Shown: positions 42,092 to 52,608, counted from the first letter of the stretch. The stretch is 64,000 bases of DNA from Lepraria neglecta (GCA_033220425.1 CM065649.1:4712001-4776000), one strand, 5' to 3'. The notes: generated from the sequence alone by a model not told the origin. Translations and numbers: made by a program.

Positions 42092-43058
42092 ATGGCGAAG
42101 AAGATCGTGGTTGCTGGTGGCAATGGCTTTTTAGGTCAACACACTACGGCTCTAGATACTTGTCTCTGCTAACAATCTCCAGGATCTCGAATATGTAAAG
42201 TTGCAGTCGGTAGAGGCTGGGATGTTACCTCCATCAGTCGTTCGGGCGAGCCCACCTGGTCGGCCGTCACGTCCTCACCCAATGCACCGCCATGGTCCAA
42301 ATCAGTCAAGTGGCAGAAAGCAGACATTCTCAAGCCAGAGACCTATAAACCAATGCTGAACGAGGCCGATGCTGTTGTACATTCTATGGGTATACTTTTG
42401 GAAGCAGACTATAAGGGTGTAATTACAGGAAAGGAGTCGATATGGGGTGGTCTGTCGAGGGCGTTTAGTGCAGCGAAGGAAGGCAGCCGGAATCCTTTGG
42501 AGAGAAAGGAAGGGGAGCCATTGGAGCCGCAGGAGAAGGATGGACAATTGACTTATGAGCTCATGAATCGTGATTCAGGTATGGACTCTTGTCTTGAATT
42601 GGTATGTGCTATACTGATGCTGAAGCCATCCAGCAATTACACTTGCCCAAGAAGCATCCTTCCACGAAGTACCATCCTTCGTCTTCATCTCCGCAGCAGC
42701 AGGAGCACCCATGCTGCCAAAACGATACATTACCACAAAGCGAGATGCAGAGTCCACGATAGCCTCCTCGTTAACGAAGCTTCGAAGCATCTTCATAAGA
42801 CCAGGCTTCCTGTATGATTCCTCCCGCAAGTTCACACTCCCGATAGCATTCGCTGGAAGCGCAGGAAATATGGTGAACTCAGCAATTGGAGGACGGTTGA
42901 CGTGGCTGGCTGGTGCAGCTGTTGAGAAGCCGCTGAAAGTCGATCTTGTGGCCGAGGCAGTGGTTGAGGCCATTGAGGACGGGGCTGTGAAGGGCGTGGT
43001 TGGGACGAGTGATATAGAAGCACTGGCCACTAAGGCGTGGAGAAGGGGTATGTTATAA
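42092..43058 (+). CDS. COQ11: COQ11-like mitochondrial NAD(P)-binding protein
   Basis: An atypical short-chain dehydrogenase of 287 residues, related to yeast Coq11 (YLR290C) and to NDUFA9-type proteins. It takes part in coenzyme Q biosynthesis at the inner mitochondrial membrane. Three exons (42092-42134, 42183-42578, 42634-43058) join in phase. The first join recreates the dinucleotide motif (VVAGGNGFLGSRICKVAV). Further family segments are KWQKADILKPETY, DAVVHSMGILLEADYKGVI and FVFISAAAGAPMLPKRYI, with YxxxK-like TTKRDAE and RPGFLYD. The product is smaller than full NDUFA9, matching Coq11. It is convergent with SYF2, leaving only 93 bases between stops. Confidence 0.88.
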
Positions 43059-43151
43059 TAGTGTAGCATATACCATTCCGCTCCATCGCAGCGATCTCGA
43101 CTCTTGTTGTCGTCAATCCTATATTCGCAAGCCTCTGGTGTTGCTGTCCTT

Positions 43152-44157
43152 TCATATCATCGTTCCGCGCTCAAAGCTGTCTCGGATCTCCGCAGTGTAC
43201 TGGACCATTGTCAGCGTATTCCCACAAGCAATCTCGAACGAGGGACTTACCTTGTTGTAGAAACGTGCAAGCTTCTGGTTGAATTGCTTATTCTTGTCGT
43301 TGATGAACGTCACATCTCCATCATCGTCGCCCTTGCCTCTGTCTCTCCTCTTCTTCAACCTCGTCTCCTCCGCCTTCTGTAGGTCTTTGACTAATCTGTC
43401 CACAGCCGATTTCTCGGGCTTGTTCTCAATGAAATCCGTACTGTCAGCCGTGGAATAGAAAGTGCCGTTCTTGTCCACAGCCACCAGTTCTCCGTCGTCC
43501 ATTTCAACAATTTCGAGGCCTCCGCTGAGAGCCGCCTTCTGCACCGCCGCCGCTTTCTGTTTCTCGTAGCCTTCTAGATCAGGCTGGAGCTCCCGTAGCT
43601 GTCGCTTGTAGATTTTCCGTGCATCTTGTGTGTAATCTTGGAATGCTACATCTTCTCGATGCTTCTCTTTCTTCTCCATCCGCTTGTCCCATTTCTCTGA
43701 TTCATCGATCGTCCAGTCCCACGCTCGTTTCCGCTCGAAGTCTTCTCCAGCCGCGACTGTATCAGCTTTTAGCAGGTTGTGTGAGGCAAAGGCTTGTTTG
43801 CGGGAAAGTGAAGAAAGAAGGTTGGGATCTGTGGCCAGACGTTGGGATTCGGCAGCTGCTTCTTTCAGGTTTGTTCTGGCTGACTTTTGCTAAAGACAAC
43901 GTTAGTTTCGCTATGGCTATCAAATTCATTGGACCAGGACTTACTGCACGAGCCTGAAGAGCCTTGAACCGCTCTTGCCTTTCCTTGTTTTGGTCTGCTG
44001 AGGCAGCACCCGTATCTACAATTACTGGTTCCTTATCCTCATGTGGCTTGTCGACAGTCCGTGTTCCTTGTGGTTCTGAACTTGGGGCCTGGCCTTCGGC
44101 GTCTCTGTCCAGAGCTTCTGATGTAGCTGCAGTCTTGCGCCTCTTCGCTGGAGGCAT
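43152..44157 (-). CDS. SYF2: Pre-mRNA-splicing factor SYF2
   Basis: A subunit of the NineTeen (Prp19) spliceosome complex. Three exons (44157-43945, 43889-43251, 43199-43152) join in phase to 299 residues. Family hallmarks run in order: a basic/acidic N-terminus, NKERQERFKALQARAQKSAR, SRKQAFASHNLLKAD, FERKRAWDWTIDESEKWDKR, AFQDYTQDARKIYKRQLREL, DGDVTFINDKNKQFNQKLAR, and finally KYTAEIRDSFERGTMI. The last exon encodes only 15 residues but gives the conserved C-terminus exactly. The protein is strongly helical and charged, as expected. Confidence 0.95.
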
Positions 44158-45239
44158 GGTGTTCGGTCGAAGCTGATTTCGCTAATGGTTCGTGTTAGGT
44201 CGGAGAGTCGTTGTCGAGTGTGTGGTACTGGTCCAAGGGTGTGCCGTTCACTTCCATAGGGCTGCTAGCGTCCTCTGACCCCCAGCTCGTTCTTCCCCTA
44301 CCGTATCCCCAGCCACCCTAGTCTCTCTATTTGCAAGCATCTTTGCGACACCAAATTCCCGACACTATATCTGGGGGAACTCAGGTTATTTGTGTTACAT
44401 GGCGGGGTATATCGTTGCCTATTCGTGTGTATAGTCTTGGGCGCTCCCAATCCCATTTCTGCCCCTTAGTTAGTTGTCTTCGTCAATATATATCTATATT
44501 GATTGCTTATTCTATGTATAGTGGTGACACTTTACGGGTCATTCATATCTTGATATAAGTTATATTGATGGCTTTTCCGTACCTATCGTCTGTTCTGCGG
44601 TAGGGCAAGTGGTCTATGGCCGCAACCTTGACCTTTTCCAGCAACATTATAAAGCCTATCCAAGCTAGACAGAAGGCCATATCTACAGCAAGGTCTACTA
44701 CGTAGTAGTTAGTTATGTTGAAACCACTTAGTAAGCCGGGGTACCCTAAGGGATGGATTAACCCTAGGGGCCGGGCAGGCCATAGGGATAGAAACCCTAC
44801 GGCAAGGATTAACCTTAGGGGCCGAATATACCCTATGGTATGGGGACCCTACGATATATCGCTACCCGCGGTAGTTATACATCCTACGGCAGTATGAGTA
44901 TTTCCTACCACCTTGATTTGCCAAGCTGGCCCGTTAAAAGCATCAACAAATGTCTCTTTTGAGTACATCCACCGGTGGATTCGATCTTCCTTTGGATTGT
45001 CAAGGCAAGACTACTGTAGTGATCGTTTCCGTTTCTCGTTAGTTTAGCAGCCCATTTTCCCAAGTGAGACACGAAAGACATGCTGCGAACACGAGCGCTA
45101 ACTCGCATATATGCCAGTCCATTCAATGCACACCGAGAAATACAACTATCTCACGCCTTAGCACCAGGTCTGAAGAGACAAGCTTCAACAACTTCAAATT
45201 AAATCTCAGTCCACACCGCTATCTTCAACTCATTCAGCG
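44158..45239. other. AT-rich degenerate region
   Basis: No intact gene. From about 44330 the sequence becomes TA-rich with local short repeats, including a 51-base-period pair at 44755 and 44806. It may be an old RIP-degraded repeat. The first 150 bases are the SYF2 promoter. Confidence 0.5.
44755..44825. repeat. Two near-identical 19-base blocks, 51-base period
   Basis: GGATTAACCCTAGGGGCCG at 44755 recurs as GGATTAACCTTAGGGGCCG at 44806, with a single C/T difference, which fits RIP-type change. The surrounding sequence is rich in CCCTA and TAGGG strings. Confidence 0.6.
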
Positions 45240-45416
45240 TGCCTTCATTTTAAAGACTTGGGTGCAAATCGCACCCTCAAGGTAGTCGTGCTGACCTTCT
45301 TGACAATTATGGGGGCTATGTAGTCAAGCTCCTATGTCAAAGTTGCGCGGAAGTGGTGGTTGGGTACTAAGGAAGATGCTGCCGAAGACAAGTCCGAGAA
45401 GGAGGAGAAGGCATAG
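45240..45416 (+). CDS. 3' part of a possible small hydrophilic protein gene
   Basis: A phase-keeping GT-AG intron at about 45292-45334 joins GANRTLK to SSSYVKVARKWWLGTKED, and the frame ends in a Lys/Glu-rich tail (EKEEKA) at 45416. Codon content and the charged tail look coding. I cannot find a convincing first exon with ATG, so the 5' end is unknown and the frame could also be decayed. No family is recognised. Confidence 0.28.
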
Positions 45417-46639
45417 GGATGTGAAAATTAGGTGGTGCGGAGCTGAGACACGTTGAAAGACGAAGGCGTCTGATTATAAAAGGGAGTGCACCACCCAATC
45501 TTCCGTTCCTTGCATTATGTTACTGTAGAGCGTATGACACCCTTCAACTTATTAGCTTTAATACACCCACGTTCTATGGCATCCAGTCCTCCTCTGGAGT
45601 GTATGGCTCTCGAGCGGCCATTTGAAGTTGGTATTGAGATGCTCTCTTGCTCACAGACACGTCCGCCTATTGATTGCCGGTCAAGCTGCTCTTCAAGACC
45701 ATATCAGGGCCCGGATGAGCTCAAGTTCTTGGAACATCAGGCTTGCCTATCCATCCGCGCAAACCCCCTGCTTGTAGACGGTCCCTCTAGGACCACATCT
45801 TTCTAGAGCAACGCTTCTGACCGCACTACAATTAAAGGGCTCAGACCGCTCTGTATCTGAATCTCAATCGCCATGCCCCGTGCCAAGCTGTGTCGTATAA
45901 TACTGCCACAAGACACCTAATCAGCTCCTACTCTTCCCGCTCAAACCCCACCTCAACCTCTCGGCAAAACCAGGACTGAGGAAGTTACTACTTACCTCCC
46001 CCACCTGCCCCGCCAACCCTTCACCCTTCCTCGACACCCCCGTTCTTCCCACCTTCGCCTCCTCCGGCAACGGCCATTTATTTCACCCCCACCACTACCC
46101 TCTTATCTTTGCTCCCAACCCTGCTCCTTGCATCATGACCCCACGGCCCCAATACCACCATCCGCTTAGCATTAGCGCCCAGATTGTGCCTTATAGCAAT
46201 AGCATCAGAACCTGATCTCGCGCTGTTACACATGCGACATCCCAATTAGTTGGGTGTGCTTGAGGGAGGCAAGGTAAGATTGCTCGAAGCGGAGGTCGGG
46301 GAGAGGCGGCAGGGTGGACCGACGAGGGGCGGGTTCGAAAGCGGAGATGGATATGGAGGCGGAAGTGTTTGTCGAAGAAGAGGGTTATAAGGAAGAGCGG
46401 ACTGTGGTGATAAGGGGTGTTTTCTGTAAAGCCGCTGTAGAAGGATTAATGTCGTGGGTAGGCGATGGATGGCGGTTCAGGGAGGCGGATTGAATAGTTG
46501 ATGTCGGTGTTGCCGCTGGATTGTGGGCTATGATGGGTTGAAGGGTGGGAAGAATGATAATATGTGGTCAGGAGCATCAAAGAATGATGAAAAAGTGCGG
46601 CAATAGCAAGGTAGACAGATTGAAACAAGAACTCCAATA
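45417..46639. other. Intergenic, no gene recognised
   Basis: C-rich and low-complexity stretches (45930-46200) without a supported frame. No RNA gene was recognised. Confidence 0.5.
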
Positions 46640-47520
46640 TATAAATTTTAATACATAGTTTAACAAGTTAGTGCCCGTAATCTTCACAGAAGATTACCGT
46701 AAAAACTACTATATCTCGCTTATTTTATACTCTATTTAGAAAATTTAAGTGTAATTAGAAAGCACTCTATTTATAGTATATTATACATATATAAAGTTAA
46801 GCCCTAACCCTAATATATCGAAAGTTATTAAGGGTTCAATATTTGAGTGCTCCGGAGGCACTTCGGGGGTGACTGCGGGGGCAGCTTCAGGGAACTCCGC
46901 AGGCAAAAACATGTTTTTTGAGCTTTCCTTAGCCAAATCTTAACCAAATTTCAAAAGTCGAACGGCGTTAGAAAGCGCATGCTTGGTTCCAAAACTCATG
47001 AAATTATTTCGATATCATATGATCTATGTGGCGCGGGGCATTGCTGCGAAGAAGTTGCGGTGCGCATGATGTTCTAGGGTCCGGGGGCGCCAAGCTCAAT
47101 GCTTGGCATTTGCTACTGAGCTTGTGCTGCCCGCAAAAACATGGCGAAAACGCTTCCTTTAGTTATTACTTTTGCGTAAGTAGACCGATTTTGAAAATTA
47201 TGACGGCATTAGAAAGCGCATGCTTGGTTCCAAAACTTATGAAATCATCTCGATATCATATAACGTATGTGGCGCGGGGCATTACTGGGAAGAAGTTGCG
47301 GTGCGTATTCAACTTTTGCTACTGAGCTTGCAAAATATGGCGAAAACGCTTCTTTTGCTCATAACTTTCGCGTAAATGGACTGATTCTAAAAATTCTTGA
47401 TGCGCAAGCAAGCTAATAATTGACTCCAAAACTTATGAAATCATCTCGATATTATATGATGTATATAGCGCGGGGAAGTACTGCGAAGAAGTTGCGGTGC
47501 GAATTCAAGTTTTGGTGGTT
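46640..47520. repeat. AT-rich block with three diverged tandem units
   Basis: Three direct, diverged copies share the order CCAAAACTTATGAAATCATC / CGATATCATAT / GCGCGGGG / GAAGAAGTTGCGGTGCG. They start near 46967, 47208 and 47412. The block begins with TA-rich sequence and contains two CCCTAA units at 46802-46813. There is no open frame. It looks like an old satellite-like or transposon-derived array degraded by transitions. Confidence 0.7.
46802..46813. repeat. Two telomere-type CCCTAA units
   Basis: CCCTAACCCTAA, two exact units of the common fungal telomere repeat (TTAGGG on the other strand), lies inside an AT-rich degraded block. Two units alone could be chance. Confidence 0.5.
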
Positions 47521-47642
47521 GAAGGCGCTAGGCCGAAAAGCGTACTATCAGGGGGGGGAAGTATAGGGCCATTCTGATTGGCTGCAAGTGCGGAATTGCT
47601 CCGAATGTCGCGATAATCTGTTATTAGAAGAAAGATCCATCG

Positions 47643-47768
47643 GCGGTTTTACCTCAGCTGGGAGTAGCGTTAGGTTTGTACTCCTAATGCTCACTTTTCG
47701 CCTAGAGGTACATGTATGGTAACTGACCGCACAACTTAAGGTCGCCCGTTCGAGCCGGGCAAGCCGCA
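47643..47768 (+). tRNA. Probable tRNA-Thr (UGU) with a 53-base intron
   Basis: The acceptor stem GCGGTTT (47643-47649) pairs fully with AAGCCGC (47761-47767), counting one G-U pair, and A47768 is the discriminator. U8-A9 are in place. The T arm is perfect (GCCCG, TTCGAGC, CGGGC; 47744-47760). The anticodon stem TTAGG (47670-47674) pairs with CTTAA (47735-47739), with one G-U pair; the loop is TTTGTA plus A, giving anticodon TGT. An intron of 53 bases (47681-47733) sits after position 37, the normal tRNA intron site. The D arm is weak (CCTC instead of GCTC, one extra base), so a partly decayed gene is possible. A T8 terminator follows. Confidence 0.6.
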
Positions 47769-47772
47769 AATC

Positions 47773-47780
47773 TTTTTTTT
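47773..47780 (+). terminator. RNA polymerase III terminator
   Basis: A run of eight T residues starts five bases after the predicted tRNA 3' end, a standard polymerase III stop signal. Confidence 0.6.
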
Positions 47781-47983
47781 ACCCCCTTTGCAAGATCAGC
47801 CGTGCACACGCAACATCGTTTTTTGATGTGCCGCCACCACCACTATCATCTCGATATTCCTTTGGTAACTATATTTTCAATCTGCTCTAAACTTTCAATT
47901 ATACTGTTAGATATGAGACTTCGTCAGCGCCCACAAGTCCGAGTGACTGCTTCGCCGCTCTGTCGCAATATCGTAGATTCAGA

Positions 47984-48469
47984 ATGACTGAAACAATCCC
48001 AGCAGTCCAATCAGGACACCAAATACGCCAGCTTCCATTGACTGAGATATCTGGAGAAGTAGTTGCTGCCCGATTTACCAACGAAGCTTACGAAATTCTG
48101 GAGCAACGTGAGCTCAAGCAGTTACGAGACTTTTTCAGCCTGCATCCAAGACACATTCCTTCGCGGGATGAACTACATGAAAACGTAACTCGACGATTGC
48201 AGATCTTTTATGAAGCAGAGGTCCTAGAATCGGGAGAAGACGGAAGTCGACTGACTTGCCCATCAGGTCCAGAAGACGCAGATCTGGGGCTTATCATGCA
48301 TTGCCAGAGCAAAGAGGGCGAGGTGGGCCCGTTTTGGGATATGACAAATGCAAGTATCCAGGCGTTAGCTGCAAAAGGCTTGAGTGAGGACTTCACCTTT
48401 TGTTATGATTGGCACTGGCGCGCTGAAAGCTCTCCTCTTGGTCAACGTCTTTGTCCAGCGAAAACATGA
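47984..48469 (+). CDS. Unknown protein, upstream of two overlapping frames
   Basis: A 161-residue frame from the ATG at 47984. The protein is acidic and soluble, without signal peptide or membrane segment (RFTNEAYEILEQRELKQLRD, SGEDGSRLTCPSGPEDADLG, GEVGPFWDMTNASIQALAAK). It ends at a TGA that overlaps the ATG of the next frame by four bases (ATGA). The two may be halves of one gene split by a frame change or by an intron I could not place, or two separate frames. No family was recognised. Confidence 0.5.
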   Translation: MTETIPAVQSGHQIRQLPLTEISGEVVAARFTNEAYEILEQRELKQLRDFFSLHPRHIPSRDELHENVTRRLQIFYEAEVLESGEDGSRLTCPSGPEDADLGLIMHCQSKEGEVGPFWDMTNASIQALAAKGLSEDFTFCYDWHWRAESSPLGQRLCPAKT

Positions 48470-49518
48470 AGAGGCCTGTCCAGAATCTACACAACGCTCT
48501 TTCCTACGACATTTTGGCCATGCTTCCACTCCCTCTTGTTGTAGTTGTCGGCAGTTGTGCACGGATGCATTACGAGAATGGCCCATCCTCTCAAGTTGCT
48601 CGACGCTTAGAGATCATGTTGCTTCCTGGGACAAGCCTCACTTTTGATCTAGATTTCAGTGATCATGCAATGAAGCATATAACGGCCTACATCGACCATC
48701 CTGCAGCTGGCTTCTTTGGGCGCCCAGCGGGCGACAACATGGCCCTCCGAATTGACGCTGCGTTCAACTTCTTTCTGTGGCTGATTGGAAAATCCTACGA
48801 CCCCATTTCTCTCCAGCAGCGGTATTCTCAACATCGACGCGGAATGCCAGCTCTTGTTGCACCGTTGGAAGAGATCAGGTACTATATCAGGGCCGAAAAG
48901 GAAAAGCAAAGCTTATTACAGAGGGAGGACTACAGTGCAGAATTCTGGTTTTGGACTGAAGGTTTCCTCAAAGAAACGCCATCAGCAATCTTAAAGAAGG
49001 GCAAATCTGTTGCAGTTGCTGTTCGCGAAGAGCTCAATATCAACCCGAGGCTCCTCCCAGGCCACGCGAAAGATATGCCCGAACTTCGACGAAGGCTTCT
49101 CACAAGTTCCTTGTTTAAATGCACGAGGATGAAAAATGGGACAGACCTTGGTAGGGTGTATTTTCGTGGCGTAGCTATCATGGTGCCTGAAATCGCAGAC
49201 TTTGGTACTGTCCAGGTGCATTGCGATCTATCTCCTGAGGGTGTAGACCATCCAACACCATGCGCTACCAACACAATTGACCGAGATCCTGCGAAACGTC
49301 TAGGTATCGAGCTCACTTACAAGGTTCAAATAACGGACTCATCGCAAGCTGTGTGGTATACGCAGCGTGGAGCGGCCAACACGATGAAATTGAACTCACT
49401 GGTCGACTTCCTCATGGGCAAACCTGAAGAATATACCGAGAGCCAGCCGCGACGTTTCCTGGATAGAAGCAAGATACGTGGAAGGACGTGTATTTCATAT
49501 ACAGGGGATGTGTTGTAA
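48466..49518 (+). CDS. Unknown protein, downstream of two overlapping frames
   Basis: A 350-residue frame from the ATG at 48466; upstream of that ATG the frame has no start. It is soluble and mixed alpha/beta (VVVVGSCARMHYENG, DHAMKHITAYIDHPAAGFFG, FNFFLWLIGKSYDPISLQQR, REDYSAEFWFWTEGFLKE, GRVYFRGVAIMVPEIADFG). No catalytic or domain signature was recognised. Because its start overlaps the stop of the upstream frame by four bases, the true protein may be a fusion of both (about 500 residues). Confidence 0.5.
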   Translation: MKRPVQNLHNALSYDILAMLPLPLVVVVGSCARMHYENGPSSQVARRLEIMLLPGTSLTFDLDFSDHAMKHITAYIDHPAAGFFGRPAGDNMALRIDAAFNFFLWLIGKSYDPISLQQRYSQHRRGMPALVAPLEEIRYYIRAEKEKQSLLQREDYSAEFWFWTEGFLKETPSAILKKGKSVAVAVREELNINPRLLPGHAKDMPELRRRLLTSSLFKCTRMKNGTDLGRVYFRGVAIMVPEIADFGTVQVHCDLSPEGVDHPTPCATNTIDRDPAKRLGIELTYKVQITDSSQAVWYTQRGAANTMKLNSLVDFLMGKPEEYTESQPRRFLDRSKIRGRTCISYTGDVL

Positions 49519-50575
49519 CTTTTTCGGCTAGTCACGAGGAATCGGCAGGAGAGAGCCGCAATTCTAGAGATTTGACAGATTCGAAAGGCCCAGAGGGGAC
49601 AGACTCTGTTACAAATCATAAGCGTCTCGAAGTGCTTCAAGTCTACTACGTAGGATTCGCAGCGTAGAGCGTGAAGCGAGCCAGATATTAGTTCGATCTC
49701 ATTGAAGCTAAGACTGATTTCCATGTTCGATTGGTGACCCTTTTATATCCTCTCAACTCTTATATATTAGTAATATGATGGTGTCAAATATAACGAAGGC
49801 GCGTAACACCAGGCTGAAGGGAGCCTTAGTCGATACCTCAGTCGTCTTGAGGTGCCGAGAATTCCTGTTGAGATAAGCTATTCCTGATGAGGTTTTCATT
49901 GGCTAGCACTTGCAAAGTGCATGGGGGCTGGCAGACCCTTGTCTAGGGAGATGCACGGGCGACGATCATCCAGTATGCAAGGAGGGTAAAGCGGCGCTCA
50001 CCCTAGGCCGGGAAAGGGGTGAGGCGGGGGGGCAGATTTTTGAAGCCTTAACAAGATGCCCGTTGCTAAATTAGCGCCCAACCTTACCCCGCGGCAAGCT
50101 CGAGCATATTATAAGTCATACCCACCGCCAATCCTTTAGTCCTTCTAGGGTAGACCTTTTCGCAGTTTATATAGATAAAGTTACTAGGGTAGAGGTTAGG
50201 GATAAGATAGCGAAAACCTATATCCTATCCAGATCAAGCAAGCCGTATAAACCTTAGTTCTCTACTTATATGTTACGACCACGGTGAAAGAGATACCTAA
50301 TGGTTTCTGATAAGAATAGCAATTAGGCGGCAGCTCACCCACCTCCAAGGGGGCGCAGTCACTCAAGATCACCCAGGCTCGCGCGAGGATAAAGCGGCGC
50401 TCACCCTAGACCCGGCGGGGGGTGAGGCCGGGGCAGATTTCTGTCACCTTGGCAAGCTTGAAAATCAACAGCTGGTCACGGCTGGACTATCACACCTCTC
50501 TACACGTTCCATTGACCCAAGAGAAAGGTCTGATCAGGTCGTGGAGGCTCCTTGGATCCAATCCGGAGTGGCTAC
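49519..50575. other. Intergenic with direct repeats
   Basis: An AT-rich spacer containing two copies of a G/C-rich block at 49981-50050 and 50385-50450. The middle part (50050-50340) is TA-rich and motif-free and may be a degraded mobile element; I cannot name it. Confidence 0.5.
49981..50450. repeat. Two direct copies of a G/C-rich block
   Basis: AAAGCGGCGCTCACCCTAG is present near 49988 and again near 50391, each followed by a G-rich run and GGGGCAGATTT. Similarity extends about 65-75 bases. The copies are 403 bases apart and flank a TA-rich segment. Confidence 0.75.
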
Positions 50576-51868
50576 ATGTTTCGAACCAACAATCCTTACC
50601 TTCGACATGTGAGATCTCATCTCAATCCCAAACTCCGCACCCTCCAGCAACAATCACAGCCTCCCCGGAGTGTCACCACTCGACGCCAGAGCTTTCTTCG
50701 GAATGGCCCATCCCTCAGCACCTTGGGCTTTATTGAAAAAGGGCAGGCCCAGCGTCAGGTGCAAATAGAAGCCGTTCCACCACTCCACGAGGCTTTGCAC
50801 GATTCAAGGCACGAGAAGAGAAAACCTCGGCTGCAAAGAAACACGAAGGGTTTTCATGATACTCTGCGGAGCTATGAGGATGGCCAGCATCTGTTGTCAA
50901 AAGAATGGATTTTCCCAGCGAGAGAAGAAGGGAGCAGTGACAGGCCTGCCCCAACCGGCTTTAACGCCATTACTGCCCGCCTCCACAAGCTGGGCTTGGA
51001 CCTTCGTCCTAGGAACATATTTTATGGTATGCTGTGCGCGTACCAGAATCCTGCGGCTTTGAAACAATACCTCATGATGCTACAAACACCCAGGGCCGAC
51101 GACTCTCTAGCTGTTAAAGAATTTGCTGAATTCTTTGAATATATTGCACCGAAACTACGCAAGCGACGTGTCTCAAGGTGGCAAAAACGTATACACGATG
51201 AGCAATGGTTCAACTTCATCACAGGACTTGCAGACAATGAGTCGGTTCGGGTGAATGCGCCCCGCGAGCTCAGCCTTTATGACCTCGGACCAGGTCTAGA
51301 CCTCAAATATTGGGGTTGGTACATTAATGTTGTGGATAGGATCCTTGGCACAGGAACCATCTACCTAGAATTCCTTAGGTTCAAGAACCAAGACGCTGCC
51401 CAAAGCGGTTTCGAAGAACGCGACACCAATTTCATCAAACGGGTTCTCAATCCCACAGTCCAGCACCTGGCAAAAGGTAATGACCCCGAGCACGCTTGGG
51501 AACTTGCACGAGAGCTTGAGGACCCTTCAAAGGGTATACAGCCACATACGTGGAAAGCTCTACTCGCCCATCCTGACTACGTCCGAACTTGGATTCCCAA
51601 GATGTTTCCCAAGATGAATGGCTCTAAGTTGGAAAGCCTGGAAGAGCAAGTGATGGGGATATCGGCCTCGGAAACGCTTGAGCATGAAATGCGTCAGCTT
51701 GAAATGGATATGGGACTTTCCTGGAGAGGTGGAGAGGATGGCTATCATACCACGACCACCAACTCCAGATTTCTTCCGGGGTTCACAGCGCATGTCATTG
51801 ACGAAGACTCTTCTGATCACACACTCAACCTTTTGGAGACTGAAGCGAGTGGCAAAGCAACACCCTGA
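50576..51868 (+). CDS. Probable mitochondrial protein with PPR-like helices
   Basis: An intronless frame of 430 residues. The start is the first ATG (MFRTNNPYLRHVRSHLNPKL); its basic, acid-free first 40 residues look like a mitochondrial import sequence. The helical pair FNAITARLHKLGLDLRPRNI with FYGMLCAYQNPAALKQYLMM has PPR-like spacing, and the rest is helical (RWQKRIHDEQWFNFITGLAD, DLKYWGWYINVVDRILG, WELARELEDPSKGIQPHTWK). A role in mitochondrial RNA or translation is plausible but inferred. The C-terminal 60 residues are acidic and probably disordered. Confidence 0.6.
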   Translation: MFRTNNPYLRHVRSHLNPKLRTLQQQSQPPRSVTTRRQSFLRNGPSLSTLGFIEKGQAQRQVQIEAVPPLHEALHDSRHEKRKPRLQRNTKGFHDTLRSYEDGQHLLSKEWIFPAREEGSSDRPAPTGFNAITARLHKLGLDLRPRNIFYGMLCAYQNPAALKQYLMMLQTPRADDSLAVKEFAEFFEYIAPKLRKRRVSRWQKRIHDEQWFNFITGLADNESVRVNAPRELSLYDLGPGLDLKYWGWYINVVDRILGTGTIYLEFLRFKNQDAAQSGFEERDTNFIKRVLNPTVQHLAKGNDPEHAWELARELEDPSKGIQPHTWKALLAHPDYVRTWIPKMFPKMNGSKLESLEEQVMGISASETLEHEMRQLEMDMGLSWRGGEDGYHTTTTNSRFLPGFTAHVIDEDSSDHTLNLLETEASGKATP

Positions 51869-52608
51869 GTCCAGCAGAATGTGAAGATACGAATATGACT
51901 ATGATCAAACCCGCATTAGAAAAGTGTTGTGTCGGTCCCAAGGGGTGCGATGAAGCTAAATTCATCCTCGAAGGCGAAGATTGAAGTCGCAGCGATTGAT
52001 TTGGTGATACGCAAGTTCATCGTCTGCGGTCTTTACTACTAACCTATGTTCTGACCTATTTTGACTTCTAGAAATATGACTCCAAACCTCTGTATCTCTA
52101 GCCAATCTTGCATGAACACCAAACTTTCCTCTCTGTGAACCAAAGCAGGGTCTTCTCCAGTCTCTTTCCTATCTTGTCAGATCTTAACTTCGAACCAGAA
52201 ATCAAATTCTCCTTTAGAGCACACCCCTTACTTTGACAGCCTGGCGACTTCCTTCAAATTTACTAACCGCTTCCTATCATTCAAACGTGCAGCTTTGATT
52301 TTATTGACTTCAAAGTTTATTCAAATCATAGTCAACCTACCATGCGTCCCTATAATTCCCGCGAAGTCTTCCTGGCTGGCGGTATCAGAACATCATCAGT
52401 TCATGCGGAAGGTTACTTGTCTGTGCTCAAGGGAGTCGAAGTCAAAGCCCTGAGCCTCGTATGCCGAGAGCTTCCTCATCTCGAGAAATCAATATTGTGA
52501 AGAAAGGATTGTGAAAATGATATCGCTCTCATCAACAATTACATTCATCGTTATCCTGATCGAAATCGGTTTCATTTCACACTCTAAGCACATCATTCAT
52601 CGCCTATC
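51869..52608. other. Intergenic, no gene recognised
   Basis: AT-rich spacer with no supported frame, RNA gene or repeat. Confidence 0.5.

Noticed and set aside
47548-47769. 73-codon minus-strand frame ending at the tRNA
   Set aside because: It is the antisense reading of the tRNA T arm and flank, a common false frame.
50270-50345. TGTTACGACCACGG string resembling a retroelement terminus
   Set aside because: No partner terminal repeat, target duplication or coding remnant is visible, so no element is named.
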